DNA from: Methanobacterium_B sp963825335
GTDB lineage: Archaea; Methanobacteriota; Methanobacteria; Methanobacteriales; Methanobacteriaceae
DNA: 64,000 bases
Assembly (NCBI GenBank): GCA_963825335.1
Contig: CAWGSP010000001.1
Location: 1,860,001 to 1,924,000, forward strand
Reading direction: 5' to 3'
Made by a program: the position numbers and the translations under genes. The notes beneath the pieces are model-generated. The model made no database searches. It was not told where the DNA came from and saw only the letters and a program-made list of their open reading frames with translations. Below are positions 1 through 9,512 of this stretch, in pieces (within the stretch, counting starts at the first letter, position 1; every line of letters starts with the position of its first letter).

Positions 1-21
1 TTAATTCCAGGAGGATAACAC

Positions 22-1047
22 TTGGGTAGAAAATTCTTTGTTTCTGATTGTGAAGGCCCAATATCTATCAATGATAATGCCTTTGAACTTTCAGGCCACT
101 TTATAGATAATGGTGAAAAATTTTTTGAAATAGTAAGCAGATACGACGATATTCTAGCTTATGTCCTAAGAAGAAAAGGTTACAATGCAGGTGGTACCTT
201 AAAATTAATAATACCATTTTTAAAAGCTTATGGTGTTACAAATCAGGATATAACAGATTTTTCCGTAGAAAATGTACACCTCATCCCGGGGGCTAATGAA
301 ACACTCAAATTCATAAGTTCCACCATGCCATCGTTCATTGTCAGCACCAGTTACAACTGTTATATAAAAGCCCTTTGTAATGTTATGGGATTTCCCTATG
401 ATCACACTTATTCTACCCATATTAACCTTGATTTTATAGATTTAAACCCCGAAGAAAAGGATAAAATTATTGGATTCAAGGAGAAGATAGTTGATAATCC
501 TGAGTTTGAACTTTTAGACTCAATTTTCTGGAAAGAATTACCAAAACTTGAAATTTCAAGTCTAATGGGTGAAGTAAAACCCATAGGTGGTGAGGGGAAA
601 AAAGATGCCGTATTAGATATTATAAGCAGATACAAATTCAAATCTTCAGATCTATTTTATATTGGTGATAGTATTACCGATGTTGAACCACTTAGATTCG
701 CCAATGAAAATGGAGGCATCGGTGTATCATTTAACGGTAATGAATATGCAATTAAAGAGGCTGAAATTGCAGTAATGGCAGATAACACCACTATAACAGC
801 TTTACTTGCAGATATATTCAACAGATATGGGACAGATGATGTGTTGGAATTTGCAGATAAATATGCTGTTGACCCAAGATCGGCACTAAAATTACACTTT
901 GTAAATCCAGAACTAGCAACTAAACTACTGGTTACAACGCTGCCGGAAGTTGAAATGATCACATGTAATAATTTAGACCGCATAGTAGAAAAAAGTTCAT
1001 TGTTCCGTAAAAAATTGAGGGGCGAATCTATTGGTGGTTTGGGTTAA
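22..1047 (+). CDS. ehaR: HAD-family protein, EhaR-like (energy-converting hydrogenase A operon)
   Basis: 341-residue HAD-superfamily protein. The N-terminus has the motif-I-like VSDCEGPI (first Asp at residue 9), and a late FYIGDSITDVEPLR segment gives the metal-binding GDSxxD motif. Proteins of this type are encoded near the end of the eha operon (energy-converting [NiFe] hydrogenase A) of Methanobacteriales and are annotated subunit R; their reaction is unknown. The TTG start at 22 sits 7 nt after a strong AGGAGGATA box, so the upstream eha genes probably lie just left of the window. The next genes (Ftr paralog, PfkB, polyferredoxin) match the expected eha surroundings. Family call is firm; the R letter is from memory of the family. 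Confidence 0.75.
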   Translation: MGRKFFVSDCEGPISINDNAFELSGHFIDNGEKFFEIVSRYDDILAYVLRRKGYNAGGTLKLIIPFLKAYGVTNQDITDFSVENVHLIPGANETLKFISSTMPSFIVSTSYNCYIKALCNVMGFPYDHTYSTHINLDFIDLNPEEKDKIIGFKEKIVDNPEFELLDSIFWKELPKLEISSLMGEVKPIGGEGKKDAVLDIISRYKFKSSDLFYIGDSITDVEPLRFANENGGIGVSFNGNEYAIKEAEIAVMADNTTITALLADIFNRYGTDDVLEFADKYAVDPRSALKLHFVNPELATKLLVTTLPEVEMITCNNLDRIVEKSSLFRKKLRGESIGGLG

Positions 1048-1120
1048 TATAAAAAAATTATAAATTAATAAACCAAATATCTAACTATAAGAATTTATTA
1101 ATAATTAACAGGTTTTACAA

Positions 1121-2023
1121 ATGACAGAAACCCAAGATAATTTAAAGTTAAAGGTTGATGACACTTACTGTGAGGCATTTAAAGGAGTATGCTGCAGGCT
1201 GATTGTTACAGCAGATGATGGTGAAACATTGATCAGGGCGGCCTATGATGCAACTTCGACACCCGGAACAGTTATTGGAAGGGTTGAAGGTGGCATTGAA
1301 GCATGGCTTGATAGGGATAAAACACCAGACGGACGAGTCGGTGCTTTACTACAGTTTTGGTATGGAAGGAATGATCTCGATAATTTCGAAGTAGAATTAT
1401 CCTACAGAATAAGACAGGACATACTGGTAAAACCTTTCACCAGTATCTTCGATGCATCCGTAGACCCGGTCGGAATGATTGACACAATGAAAAACGTTGG
1501 TCATTGCGGTGATGGATATGAATGGGAAGAAGATCTGTACGGACGAAAAATGATCGTTGTTCCAATTGCAATACCCGACTTCACTATAGAACGTGAGATA
1601 GGATATATGAATGGTATAATGGGTGCTAACTTCTGGTATATGTGCAGTACCAAACAAGCCGTAACAAAGGCGGGAAAAGCAGCATTAATGGCAATTCAAG
1701 AAATTGACACTTTAATCACTCCATTTGATATATGTTCTGCAGCATCAAAACCTGAGACCAACTACCCATGGATAGGACCCACAACCAACCACCCTTACTG
1801 CCCCTCACTTAAAGGTGTTTTAAATGAGGTTTCTGCTGTGCCTGAAGGGGTTAAATATATCCCTGAAATAGTGATAAATGGCCTGAATATTAAATCACTT
1901 AAAGAGGGTATGAAAGCGGGCATAGACGCGATAATAGACTTTGATGATGTTTTAAAAATTTCAGCTGGAAATTATCAGGGAAAACTTGGTGAATACACCA
2001 TCAATTTACGAGAGTTGTTCTGA
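1121..2023 (+). CDS. formylmethanofuran:tetrahydromethanopterin formyltransferase paralog (Ftr II)
   Basis: 300 residues, the usual Ftr length (about 297). Landmarks shared with Ftr include DTYCEAF at the N-terminus, TPDGR, FGDGYE-like GHCGDGYEWEEDL, GANFW, the C-terminal EIVINGLN and KISAGNYQGKLGEYTINL. True Ftr moves the formyl group between methanofuran and tetrahydromethanopterin in the first steps of CO2 reduction. This copy lies in the eha gene neighbourhood and is divergent in its N-terminal half, so it is probably the second, non-housekeeping Ftr of Methanobacteriales, and its substrate is not certain. It overlaps the following kinase by one base (TGATG), which indicates translational coupling. 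Confidence 0.85.
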   Translation: MTETQDNLKLKVDDTYCEAFKGVCCRLIVTADDGETLIRAAYDATSTPGTVIGRVEGGIEAWLDRDKTPDGRVGALLQFWYGRNDLDNFEVELSYRIRQDILVKPFTSIFDASVDPVGMIDTMKNVGHCGDGYEWEEDLYGRKMIVVPIAIPDFTIEREIGYMNGIMGANFWYMCSTKQAVTKAGKAALMAIQEIDTLITPFDICSAASKPETNYPWIGPTTNHPYCPSLKGVLNEVSAVPEGVKYIPEIVINGLNIKSLKEGMKAGIDAIIDFDDVLKISAGNYQGKLGEYTINLRELF

Positions 2024-2985
2024 TGAAACTTGATGCTGTTGGATTCGGTGCACTGAACATTGATAAATTATATCGGGTGAACAAAATTGCATACGAAGAA
2101 GAAGAATCATATATTACTGGTTCAACCGAGTCATGCGGTGGTTCTGCAGCTAATACACTCATAGGACTTTCTAGATTAGGATTAAAAACAGGTTTCATAG
2201 GTAAGGTTGCAACAGACAGAGAAGGAAGCCTGCTATATAACAATCTCCAAAACGAAAATGTAAACACCAAGGGAGTTATTATTTCTGATATGGGGAGAAG
2301 CGGTACAGTTAATGGATATGTTGATAATGAAGGCCAAAGAGCCCTTTATGTCGACCCTGGAATCAACGATAAAATTGGATACGATGAGGTCGACTCGGAC
2401 TATATCAACAACACTAAACTGCTGCACATCACATCATTTGTTGGTAAACACGATGATAAATCCATTAAAACACAAAAAACGGTAATAAAGGAAATAGACA
2501 GTAGGGTCATCCTGAGCTTTGATCCTGGCAGACTCTACACTGAAAGGGGAATAGAATTTCTCGAAGAATTTTTGTCACGCACAAATATTCTCCTGATAAA
2601 TGCAGTAGAATTAAAACAGATAACCAACGGAAATAAAAAACCAACGAATGGAATTGATCAGCAAAGGAGTGAAATATATCAACGTTCAGATAATATCCAA
2701 AGAGAGTATGGGATCGATATATTGGTTGTGAAGATCGGTTCTGAAGGTTCATATGTAACAAATGGTAATGAATCACACTTTACAAGGGCATTTGATGTTA
2801 AATGTATTGACACAACCGGTGCTGGGGATGCTTTCAATTCAGGATTTTTACACGGATATATTAATGGGGAAAATATACTGAAATCGAATATTAAAGGTAA
2901 TTTTGTTGCAGGACAATCTGTTAAAGAACTAGGTGCAACAGACGGTCTTCCTGATATTTCAAGACTCGAAGAACTAGAAATATGA
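2023..2985 (+). CDS. PfkB-family carbohydrate kinase
   Basis: 320-residue ribokinase-like kinase. The N-terminal GGSAANT sugar-binding motif and the C-terminal DTTGAGDAF signature are both present; the second includes the anion hole and catalytic base, near Asp269. The start codon overlaps the Ftr stop codon, so the two proteins are made from one transcript. A PfkB kinase next to the Ftr paralog in an eha setting is a recurring arrangement in Methanobacteriales, but the sugar or nucleoside substrate cannot be read from sequence. Family call is secure, substrate unknown. Confidence 0.85.
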   Translation: MKLDAVGFGALNIDKLYRVNKIAYEEEESYITGSTESCGGSAANTLIGLSRLGLKTGFIGKVATDREGSLLYNNLQNENVNTKGVIISDMGRSGTVNGYVDNEGQRALYVDPGINDKIGYDEVDSDYINNTKLLHITSFVGKHDDKSIKTQKTVIKEIDSRVILSFDPGRLYTERGIEFLEEFLSRTNILLINAVELKQITNGNKKPTNGIDQQRSEIYQRSDNIQREYGIDILVVKIGSEGSYVTNGNESHFTRAFDVKCIDTTGAGDAFNSGFLHGYINGENILKSNIKGNFVAGQSVKELGATDGLPDISRLEELEI

Positions 2986-3210
2986 ATGATGAAATGTATC
3001 TAAAATATAAATGAGTATCAACCCGAATTCTCAACCATACTTAGATATTAACACAGACCATAACAAAATCCACTGGTCAATATTATATAAATGTTCAATG
3101 TGGTATGATCCATGTGTTGGATGATACAAACTTAATTAAGATGATCACATAATTTTTAGGTATAGCATACATCATGAATAAATTGGAAGTAAAACTTAGG
3201 GTGTATAATA

Positions 3211-3969
3211 ATGGATATAACATTTAAAAAGAAAAGGGATGCTCTTGTCAACGATGTAATCTCTAAATCAATGGATATTGAGCATGATAGGGAAGATTTC
3301 AATGCCGAAATTGAAAAGTGTTCAATGAGACAAAAGTTTATGACCATTTCACCAGCGTGTGTTAGATGCAATCTCTGTGCTGAAGAATGTCCAGTAAATG
3401 CTGTAGATAGTGCTAAATCAACAAGGCCTGCTAAAATATTAGATAATTGTGTTAAATGTGAAATATGTGCACAAACTTGTCCTGTAAACGCAATAAAAGT
3501 TATCGAAAGTACATCAGAACTTGATGAGGAAGTTTCCTACAAACTGAAAACCATGAAGGTACCTCACAGAACATTGAGAATGGAAGATATAAGTGTCAAC
3601 CCGGATAAATGCAACTCATGCGGTACATGTGTCAAATTCTGCCCAACAGGTGCCATAAAAGTCACAGATGATGAAAAAGCAACCGTCAACAAAGATGTTT
3701 GTATAGGATGTGGTGCATGTGCAAATGTCTGTGAAGAAAATGCAGTTAATCTCAAAAGAAAATTGGGAAATGTGATTAAAACTAAAAACCTTACTGTAGA
3801 TGAAGATACATGTGTAGCTTGCAGTGTTTGTGAAGAAAATTGTCCTGTTGAAGCCATAAAACTAAAAGATAACAAGATCGTATTTTCAGAAGGTAAATGT
3901 ATAAGATGCGAAGTATGTACAAAAAAATGTCCTGTAGGGGCATTAAAACTTGAGAGGTTGCCACAATGA
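3211..3969 (+). CDS. polyferredoxin with six [4Fe-4S] motifs
   Basis: 252 residues with six CxxCxxCxxxC motifs (CVRCNLCAEEC, CVKCEICAQTC, CNSCGTCVKFC, CIGCGACANVC, CVACSVCEENC, CIRCEVCTKKC). Five are followed by the ferredoxin Pro and one by Glu (VCEENA). Polyferredoxins carry electrons between hydrogenases and CO2-reducing enzymes. Position after the eha-linked genes suggests service to Eha or to the Ftr-paralog branch. Its last four bases overlap the start of the CBS protein (ATGA), implying coupled translation. A TATA-like box near 3080-3090 may start this transcript separately. It could be a side-specific partner rather than an Eha subunit. Confidence 0.88.
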   Translation: MDITFKKKRDALVNDVISKSMDIEHDREDFNAEIEKCSMRQKFMTISPACVRCNLCAEECPVNAVDSAKSTRPAKILDNCVKCEICAQTCPVNAIKVIESTSELDEEVSYKLKTMKVPHRTLRMEDISVNPDKCNSCGTCVKFCPTGAIKVTDDEKATVNKDVCIGCGACANVCEENAVNLKRKLGNVIKTKNLTVDEDTCVACSVCEENCPVEAIKLKDNKIVFSEGKCIRCEVCTKKCPVGALKLERLPQ

Positions 3970-4607
3970 AGGTTAGACAAATTATGGATACTGAGTTTAT
4001 AGCTGTAACAGCTGACACGAGCATCATCGATGCATCAATAAAAATGGAAGCTCATAAAAGATTCACAACACCAGTCTTAGATGATCAGAAGAGATTGATT
4101 GGGTGGATCACCTCATTAAATGTTACGCGGGGGTTTAGAGATAATCACAAGAAAGTTCGGGATATAATGCATTCAACCGAGGATATTGTACATGTACGTG
4201 AAGATGAACCCGCACGTATAGCTGTTTTAGCAGCGTCCAAACACAAATTAATTAGTATACCTGTCCTTGATGATCATGATAGATTGGTGGGTGTTGTTAG
4301 AACATTTGACATCGTCAAAACCTTATCTAAACTCTACGAAATAAAGGTGTACAAATTATTTGATGCAATGGAAAGGGAGCTTAAGGGTATTTCATGGGAG
4401 GAACTGATGGAAGCTGCTGCCATCGTAACTACAAGGGAAACAGGTAAACGTGTAACAGCTCAAGAGTATGAACAACGTATAAAGGACGCAACCTTTGGTG
4501 AGGCAATATGGGCAACAGGGGGGTTAGAAAACTTTTTTGTAGGTTTAATCTCGATAGGAGAGCTAGTTATTGCAAGGAAGGTAGCCAAGGCCAGAAAACT
4601 GAATTAA
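3966..4607 (+). CDS. CBS-domain pair protein with helical C-terminus
   Basis: 213 residues. Two CBS domains fill about residues 1-120 (VRQIMDTEFIAVTADTS, then VRDIMHSTEDIVHVREDEP), each ending in the typical PVLDD...LVG strand. The C-terminal 90 residues are helical with no recognised domain. CBS pairs bind adenine nucleotides or SAM and act as energy or ligand sensors. It overlaps the polyferredoxin gene by 4 bp, so the two are co-translated and the CBS protein may regulate electron delivery. That role is inference from position only. Confidence 0.8.
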   Translation: MKVRQIMDTEFIAVTADTSIIDASIKMEAHKRFTTPVLDDQKRLIGWITSLNVTRGFRDNHKKVRDIMHSTEDIVHVREDEPARIAVLAASKHKLISIPVLDDHDRLVGVVRTFDIVKTLSKLYEIKVYKLFDAMERELKGISWEELMEAAAIVTTRETGKRVTAQEYEQRIKDATFGEAIWATGGLENFFVGLISIGELVIARKVAKARKLN

Positions 4608-4697
4608 AACTATCTTTCTTTTATTTTTTATTTACATAAAACTACATTTTAAGGTATTTCATGCATTTAAAAACCGTAATATATTTATATCACCCAC

Positions 4698-4713
4698 TAT
4701 AACAATTGTTATA
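4698..4713 (+). promoter_or_regulatory. palindromic operator candidate, site 1 (thiI upstream region)
   Basis: Perfect 16-bp palindrome TATAACAATTGTTATA. A TATA-like ATATTTATAT lies at 4681-4690, so the palindrome would cover the expected transcription start about 25 bp downstream. The next gene is thiI at 5089, leaving a leader of about 375 nt. A second TATA-like CTATAAAT near 4988 could be a closer thiI promoter, so this assignment is the weakest of the set. The 480-bp gap 4608-5088 otherwise shows only AT-rich DNA and a small GTGAT-CCC-ATCAC hairpin at 4731-4743. Confidence 0.55.
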
Positions 4714-5088
4714 ATGAATATATTTTGTATGTGATCCCATCACGTGTTTTATAGGATTTACCAATCATATGCCTAATATTTAATTATGATCGGAATATTG
4801 GTTTGTAAAAAAAATTTAGAATTTTTTACAATGAAATGATAAAAATAAAAAATTATCCAATGAACAAAATTTGCAGTTGGAATAAAGATGTACCGTGAAC
4901 AAACCGATCAAAAATATAGAATACAGACACAAATGTTGTAAAAAAATGAATCAATGAACAAGATGGAATAGATTAGTTGAATAACCCCTATAAATTAGCC
5001 CATTTCACGTAAGTTTCAATATTTATTTAGATGATCATTTTATGACTTGGTGGTTTGCCAAAATATTAAACTAATTAGGAGTTAAAAA

Positions 5089-6249
5089 ATGGACAAAAAC
5101 AGGCCGATACTTGTTAGATATGGTGAAATAGGAATTAAAAGTCCTAAAGTACGGAAAAGATTTGAAAAAAAACTCATATCTAATATTAAAACCTTAATAA
5201 ATTGTAAAATTGATATAAATCAGGGAAGAATTTTTCTATACCCCGAAGATCATGAACAAGCACTATTATCTTTGAAAAAAATTTTTGGAGTGGTTTCATA
5301 CAGTCCAACAGTCACAACAGAAACTGACTATGAATCTATTAAAGCAACAGTACAGGAATATATAACCGAATTAATTAGTAGAGGAAAATTTGATCCTGAA
5401 AAATCATTTGCTGTAAAATGCAGAAGAGTGGGAACCCACGAATTCTCGAGCAGAGAAATGGCTGGTTTCTGTGGAGCGGCTGTTATAGAACTAACTAATG
5501 CTCCAGTAGACCTATCATATCCAGAATTCAGACTTTTCATCGAAGTGAGAGAGGATAAAACCTACATATACCACGAGAAAATATCCGGTCCCGGTGGTCT
5601 ACCTATAGGAACACAGGGAAGAATCGTCGCTCTAGTATCTGGAGGCATTGACTCACCTGTTGCAGCATATCTCATGATGAAAAGGGGATGCGACATCACA
5701 ATGGTAAACTTCAACAATTATCCATTCACATCCGGTCCTAGCGATAAAATAGTGAAGATTTATGAAAAACTTAAAGAATATTCATCCGGATCTGATCTTA
5801 GATTGTATCAGTTAGATTATGGTGAATTCCTTAAAAAATGTACCGATGAAGCACCTCCCAGGATGACGTGTGTACTCTGCAAGAGTGGTATGTATCAGAT
5901 TGCTGAGAAAATAGCGAAACAAGAAAATGCACTTGCAATAATTGATGGCAGTAGTGTAGGGCAGGTAGCTTCACAGACCCTTCCAAACATACTTGCAACC
6001 CGTTACTCAACATCGATGCCTATTCTTAGTCCACTCATAGGTCTGGATAAAACTGAAATATCAGAGATGGGTAAAGATATAGGAACCTTCGAAATATCAA
6101 TATTACCCGCTGGGGACTGTTCAGCGGCACCAAAGCATCCAGAAACAAACGCGGTTCTTGAAAAAGTATTAGAAGTTCAGAAAACAATTGATATGGATGA
6201 AGAACTGGTTAAAATATTCGAAACTCTAAAAGAAATTCCCTTAGAGTGA
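5089..6249 (+). CDS. thiI: tRNA 4-thiouridine / thiazole sulfurtransferase ThiI
   Basis: 386 residues, the archaeal length without a rhodanese domain. A THUMP domain fills the N-terminal third, followed by the PP-loop motif VSGGIDSPVAAYLMMKRG (residues about 184-200) for ATP-dependent activation of U8 in tRNA. Candidate catalytic cysteines are Cys261 and Cys264 (MTCVLCKSG), matching the CxxC described for methanogen ThiI, plus a Cys in PAGDCSAAPKHP near the C-terminus. The ATG is preceded by AGGAG with 7-nt spacing. It is followed by thi4 and a MOSC protein, a sulfur-transfer cluster. A sulfur-linked palindrome lies 375 bp upstream. Confidence 0.93.
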   Translation: MDKNRPILVRYGEIGIKSPKVRKRFEKKLISNIKTLINCKIDINQGRIFLYPEDHEQALLSLKKIFGVVSYSPTVTTETDYESIKATVQEYITELISRGKFDPEKSFAVKCRRVGTHEFSSREMAGFCGAAVIELTNAPVDLSYPEFRLFIEVREDKTYIYHEKISGPGGLPIGTQGRIVALVSGGIDSPVAAYLMMKRGCDITMVNFNNYPFTSGPSDKIVKIYEKLKEYSSGSDLRLYQLDYGEFLKKCTDEAPPRMTCVLCKSGMYQIAEKIAKQENALAIIDGSSVGQVASQTLPNILATRYSTSMPILSPLIGLDKTEISEMGKDIGTFEISILPAGDCSAAPKHPETNAVLEKVLEVQKTIDMDEELVKIFETLKEIPLE

Positions 6250-6290
6250 ATAATAAAATTCATTAAATTTAAAAAAAGGAGGAAAATATA

Positions 6291-7118
6291 ATGGCAATAT
6301 TTTCAAAAATTTCAGAAAAAGACGTGACAAAAGCAATTGTATCAGAATTTGCAGACCAATTTTTAGACTACGTTGAAAGTGATGTAATAATAGTCGGTGC
6401 AGGTCCTAGTGGATTGATAGCATCTAAAAGATTAGCAGAAAAGGGTGTTAAAGTACTTTTAATCGAGAGCAATAACTACCTAGGTGGGGGGTTCTGGATT
6501 GGAGGATATCTCATGAACAAACTAACTGTTAGAGAGCCTGGACAGAAAATTTTAGATGAGATAGGAGTTCCCTACAAAAAAGTACAGGAAGGGCTCTATG
6601 TTGCTGATGGACCTCACGCATGTTCAAAATTAATAGGAGCAGCGATGGATGCAGGTGCAAAGGTGTTGAATATGACCAAGTTTGATGATGTAGTTGTTAG
6701 AAAAGACAAAGTCGGAGGAGTAGTCATAAACTGGACTCCTGTATCAGCACTTCCAAGGGCAATTACATGTGTCGACCCTGTTGCACTCGAATCCAAGATA
6801 GTGGTAGATGCCACAGGCCACGATGCAGTAGTAATTAAATCACTGGAAGAACGTGGACTCGTTGAAATAGCAGGTTTTGATGGGATGTGGGTTGAAAAAT
6901 CTGAAGATGCAGTCGTTGAAAAAACCAGCGAAGTTTATCCAGGAGTATTCGTGACAGGAATGGCAGTAGCAACGACATACGGAAGCGCCAGGATGGGACC
7001 AACCTTTGGTGGAATGTTACTTTCGGGTGAAAAAGTTGCTGAACTAATAATCGACCAATTAAGAATAGACCCAGCAATCAATGAAAATGAAACAGGCAAG
7101 GTAAAGGGTTCTAAATAA
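6291..7118 (+). CDS. thi4: Thi4-type thiamine thiazole synthase
   Basis: 275 residues. The N-terminal FAD/NAD dinucleotide fold DVIIVGAGPSGLIA is followed by ESNNYLGGGFWIGGYL and VVDATGHDA, the hallmarks of Thi4, which builds ADP-thiazole for thiamine from NAD and glycine. Residue 160 is Cys in the ITCVDP segment, the position that I align with the sulfur-donor Cys of yeast Thi4; Methanococcus enzymes are reported to have His there and to use sulfide instead. SD AAAGGAGG precedes the ATG. It lies 41 bp after thiI and is probably co-transcribed. Some databases call this family ribose-1,5-bisphosphate isomerase, which I consider less likely. Confidence 0.9.
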   Translation: MAIFSKISEKDVTKAIVSEFADQFLDYVESDVIIVGAGPSGLIASKRLAEKGVKVLLIESNNYLGGGFWIGGYLMNKLTVREPGQKILDEIGVPYKKVQEGLYVADGPHACSKLIGAAMDAGAKVLNMTKFDDVVVRKDKVGGVVINWTPVSALPRAITCVDPVALESKIVVDATGHDAVVIKSLEERGLVEIAGFDGMWVEKSEDAVVEKTSEVYPGVFVTGMAVATTYGSARMGPTFGGMLLSGEKVAELIIDQLRIDPAINENETGKVKGSK

Positions 7119-7169
7119 CTCTTAACCTTCAATTTTTTTTACGAATTCCACACCTAAAAAACATGAAGA

Positions 7170-7631
7170 GTGGTGTATGTGGTTACAGATAACATTGAAA
7201 ACAAGGTATTGGCAGTATCTGTCAGCCCGACTAAGGGTACCAAAAAGAAAAATGTGCTTTATGGTATTTTGATTGAGAATCATGGTTTGTTAGGCGACGG
7301 ACACGCTGAAAATCATACACACAGACAGATTAGCTTACTTGCTATTGAAAGTATACAAAAAATGCGAGACATAGGATTAGATGTAAATCCTGGAGATTTT
7401 GCAGAAAACATCACAACCAAAGGTTTAGCAATTACAGATTTATCCATAGGAACCAAAATCTCAATTGGCAAACAGTCGATCCTTGAAGTTACCCAAATCG
7501 GTAAAGAATGCCACAGTCCATGTGAAATTGGAAGACAAGTTGGGAAATGTATAATGCCCATGGAAGGTATTTTCTTCACAGTTTTAACTGGAGGAAAAAT
7601 TAGGGTTGGGGATGAAATAAGAATTATTTGA
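7170..7631 (+). CDS. stand-alone MOSC-domain protein
   Basis: 153 residues consisting of one MOSC domain. The key segment ECHSPCEIGRQVGKC contains the conserved Cys thought to carry sulfur, followed by IMPMEGIF. MOSC domains occur in molybdenum cofactor sulfurases and related sulfur-transfer proteins; in methanogens they are often encoded near molybdopterin or thiol-transfer genes. It begins at GTG 7170 (a second GTG follows directly) with only a weak GAAGAG box, 51 bp after thi4, so it may be read from the same mRNA. Target unknown. Confidence 0.82.
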   Translation: MVYVVTDNIENKVLAVSVSPTKGTKKKNVLYGILIENHGLLGDGHAENHTHRQISLLAIESIQKMRDIGLDVNPGDFAENITTKGLAITDLSIGTKISIGKQSILEVTQIGKECHSPCEIGRQVGKCIMPMEGIFFTVLTGGKIRVGDEIRII

Positions 7632-8765
7632 GTAGTACCCAACAATTCCCTTTATTTATTATCTAATAATAATTTTATGATTTATTAAGAATTTAAATTT
7701 CTCATTTTTCAGATAATGGATAGATGGATCTTAAAACTTTTACAATTTGAATTCATGATATTTATTCAAAAAATAGTATGTTATAATAAAAATTATCCCT
7801 AGATGATAGAGGATTTGCTTATTTGTATAGAAATCATAACATGCCATCATTAATTAATTTCTGCAAAATTAGAGTTAATATTGTTTAAATGTAAGAAGCT
7901 AGGATATTAGAGTTTCTTGGTGTAGATGTGATGGATTAATGCGAAGTTTTAACACAGAACAATGAATAATTTGACACAGACAAGAGAGAATTCACCATTA
8001 CAATGTGTCAATGTACAATTAATTTAGGCAAAGCTTTAAGAAGAATAGATTACTGGGGATTGGTGATCTGGAAAAGTCTAAATACAGAGAATATTTGGAG
8101 ATATAAAATATAAAACTGATGCATGCAACTGCCACGAACCCGAAAACAAGTCTGAGGAGTTATGAATTGGGAGAAAATGTACATCATAGAATTAGTTAAA
8201 ACAGTCCAAATGTTCAAATTCTTTTTCTAACTGAAAACTAAATATTGTAGGAACTCTGATGATGCCTGTGGTACAGTAGGATCACCAGTATATTGTTGTA
8301 TGGGATATTCAAATCAAACAGACCTACTCGTGACAAAGGAATAGTTAATAAGAATACATTAAGGTTATCTCAGATATCATATCTAAGTTTCAACGGTACT
8401 TTTTAAAGCGACATATGGATTAGAAATCGCTAATATTCATGAAAAATCTAAGATTTTACTAACAGTGGTGTATCAAATCTTCTGATTATCTCCTATTTTA
8501 TTTTAACTTTTTTTTTAGTTAATTCATATTAAGTATAATTTAACTATATTGGCCAGTATTAAGCGAATTAATAAAGTTTATAAACTATTTTTTGTTGATG
8601 TTTTTGTTCATAAATTGCAATATTGTTGATTTTATCGATCCATTTCATGGTTTAACCGAAACACTTATATTCATAAAATGACAGCACATCATATAAATGA
8701 CATAGTGTCATATAATTTGCATCATGTCAATATTGATCGTATGATTTAAAAGTTGGTGAAAACCT
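7632..8765. other. 1.1-kb AT-rich intergenic region
   Basis: No convincing gene. A short open stretch at 8257-8343 (+) encodes about 28 residues ending GYSNQTDLLVTKE and may be a remnant of a decayed gene, but it has no start or ribosome binding site. The right end holds the TetR operator described separately. Confidence 0.5.
8679..8729. promoter_or_regulatory. nested TGACA/TGTCA operator upstream of TetR gene
   Basis: A perfect 15-bp palindrome ATGACATAGTGTCAT (8697-8711) is flanked by a second inverted pair, TGACA at 8679-8683 and TGTCA at 8725-8729. Both pairs are centred on exactly 8704. The TATA-like CATATAAATG at 8689-8698 overlaps the inner palindrome, and the tetR start is 55 bp downstream. 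This is the layout expected for autorepression by two TetR dimers. Confidence 0.75.
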
Positions 8766-9404
8766 TTGTCAATTAAAGAATTAAAAGAAAAAGAAAAGGA
8801 AAACAGACGAAACTACATCACAGACAGTGCAGAAAACATATTTTTCCAAAGAGGGTATGATGATGTATCGATGAATGATATAGCCAAAGAAGTGGGTATT
8901 AGCAGAACTGCGCTTTATCTTTATTTTAAAAATAAAGAGGATATTTATTTGGCCATTGTTGTGAGGGGAATGAAGATAATCAATAACCTTTACAAAGAAG
9001 GTATAAAAAATGGTAAAAATGGGTTTGAAAAAATAGGAAACATCGGAAAGTCATATTTCAAATTTTACAGAGATTTTCCAGATTATTATAAGCTGTGTAT
9101 CCCTTTCGATTCCCAAAGATTTTCTGAGATTGATAGTGATTATATGGATGAGTACACTATATTGTCAGGCAATGCATTAAAAATGATGTGCAAATCTGTT
9201 GAAGAAGGGATTGAAGATGGTTCCTTGAGACCAGATTTGAATCCTTTGGTAGTATCAATTTTTCTAGCAACAACTTCAAGACAGCTATTAAAACTCGATC
9301 CTGGTTTTAGAAATGCCTTAAAAAATCAAGGAATTAGCTACGAACAATATTTGAATGATTCTTCAGAATTATATAGATATATGTTGATCAATCCAGAAAA
9401 ATGA
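8766..9404 (+). CDS. TetR-family transcriptional regulator
   Basis: 212 residues. The N-terminal TetR helix-turn-helix is clear (VSMNDIAKEVGISRTALYLY, residues about 37-56, followed by FKNKEDIYLAI). The ligand domain is divergent. The TTG start at 8766 is supported by GGTG 7 nt upstream. It sits behind a nested palindromic operator and in front of a ferredoxin-nitroreductase gene in the same direction (108 bp gap). It therefore probably represses itself and that reductase in response to a redox-active or toxic small molecule. Ligand unknown. Confidence 0.88.
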   Translation: MSIKELKEKEKENRRNYITDSAENIFFQRGYDDVSMNDIAKEVGISRTALYLYFKNKEDIYLAIVVRGMKIINNLYKEGIKNGKNGFEKIGNIGKSYFKFYRDFPDYYKLCIPFDSQRFSEIDSDYMDEYTILSGNALKMMCKSVEEGIEDGSLRPDLNPLVVSIFLATTSRQLLKLDPGFRNALKNQGISYEQYLNDSSELYRYMLINPEK

Positions 9405-9512
9405 ATCATATATTAAATTTATTAACACAATTGCAATTATTTCCCCAAAACAATAGCTTGTACCATTATTAAAATTTATCATTTTATGAATTCGATCTAT
9501 GGGTGAATTTAA

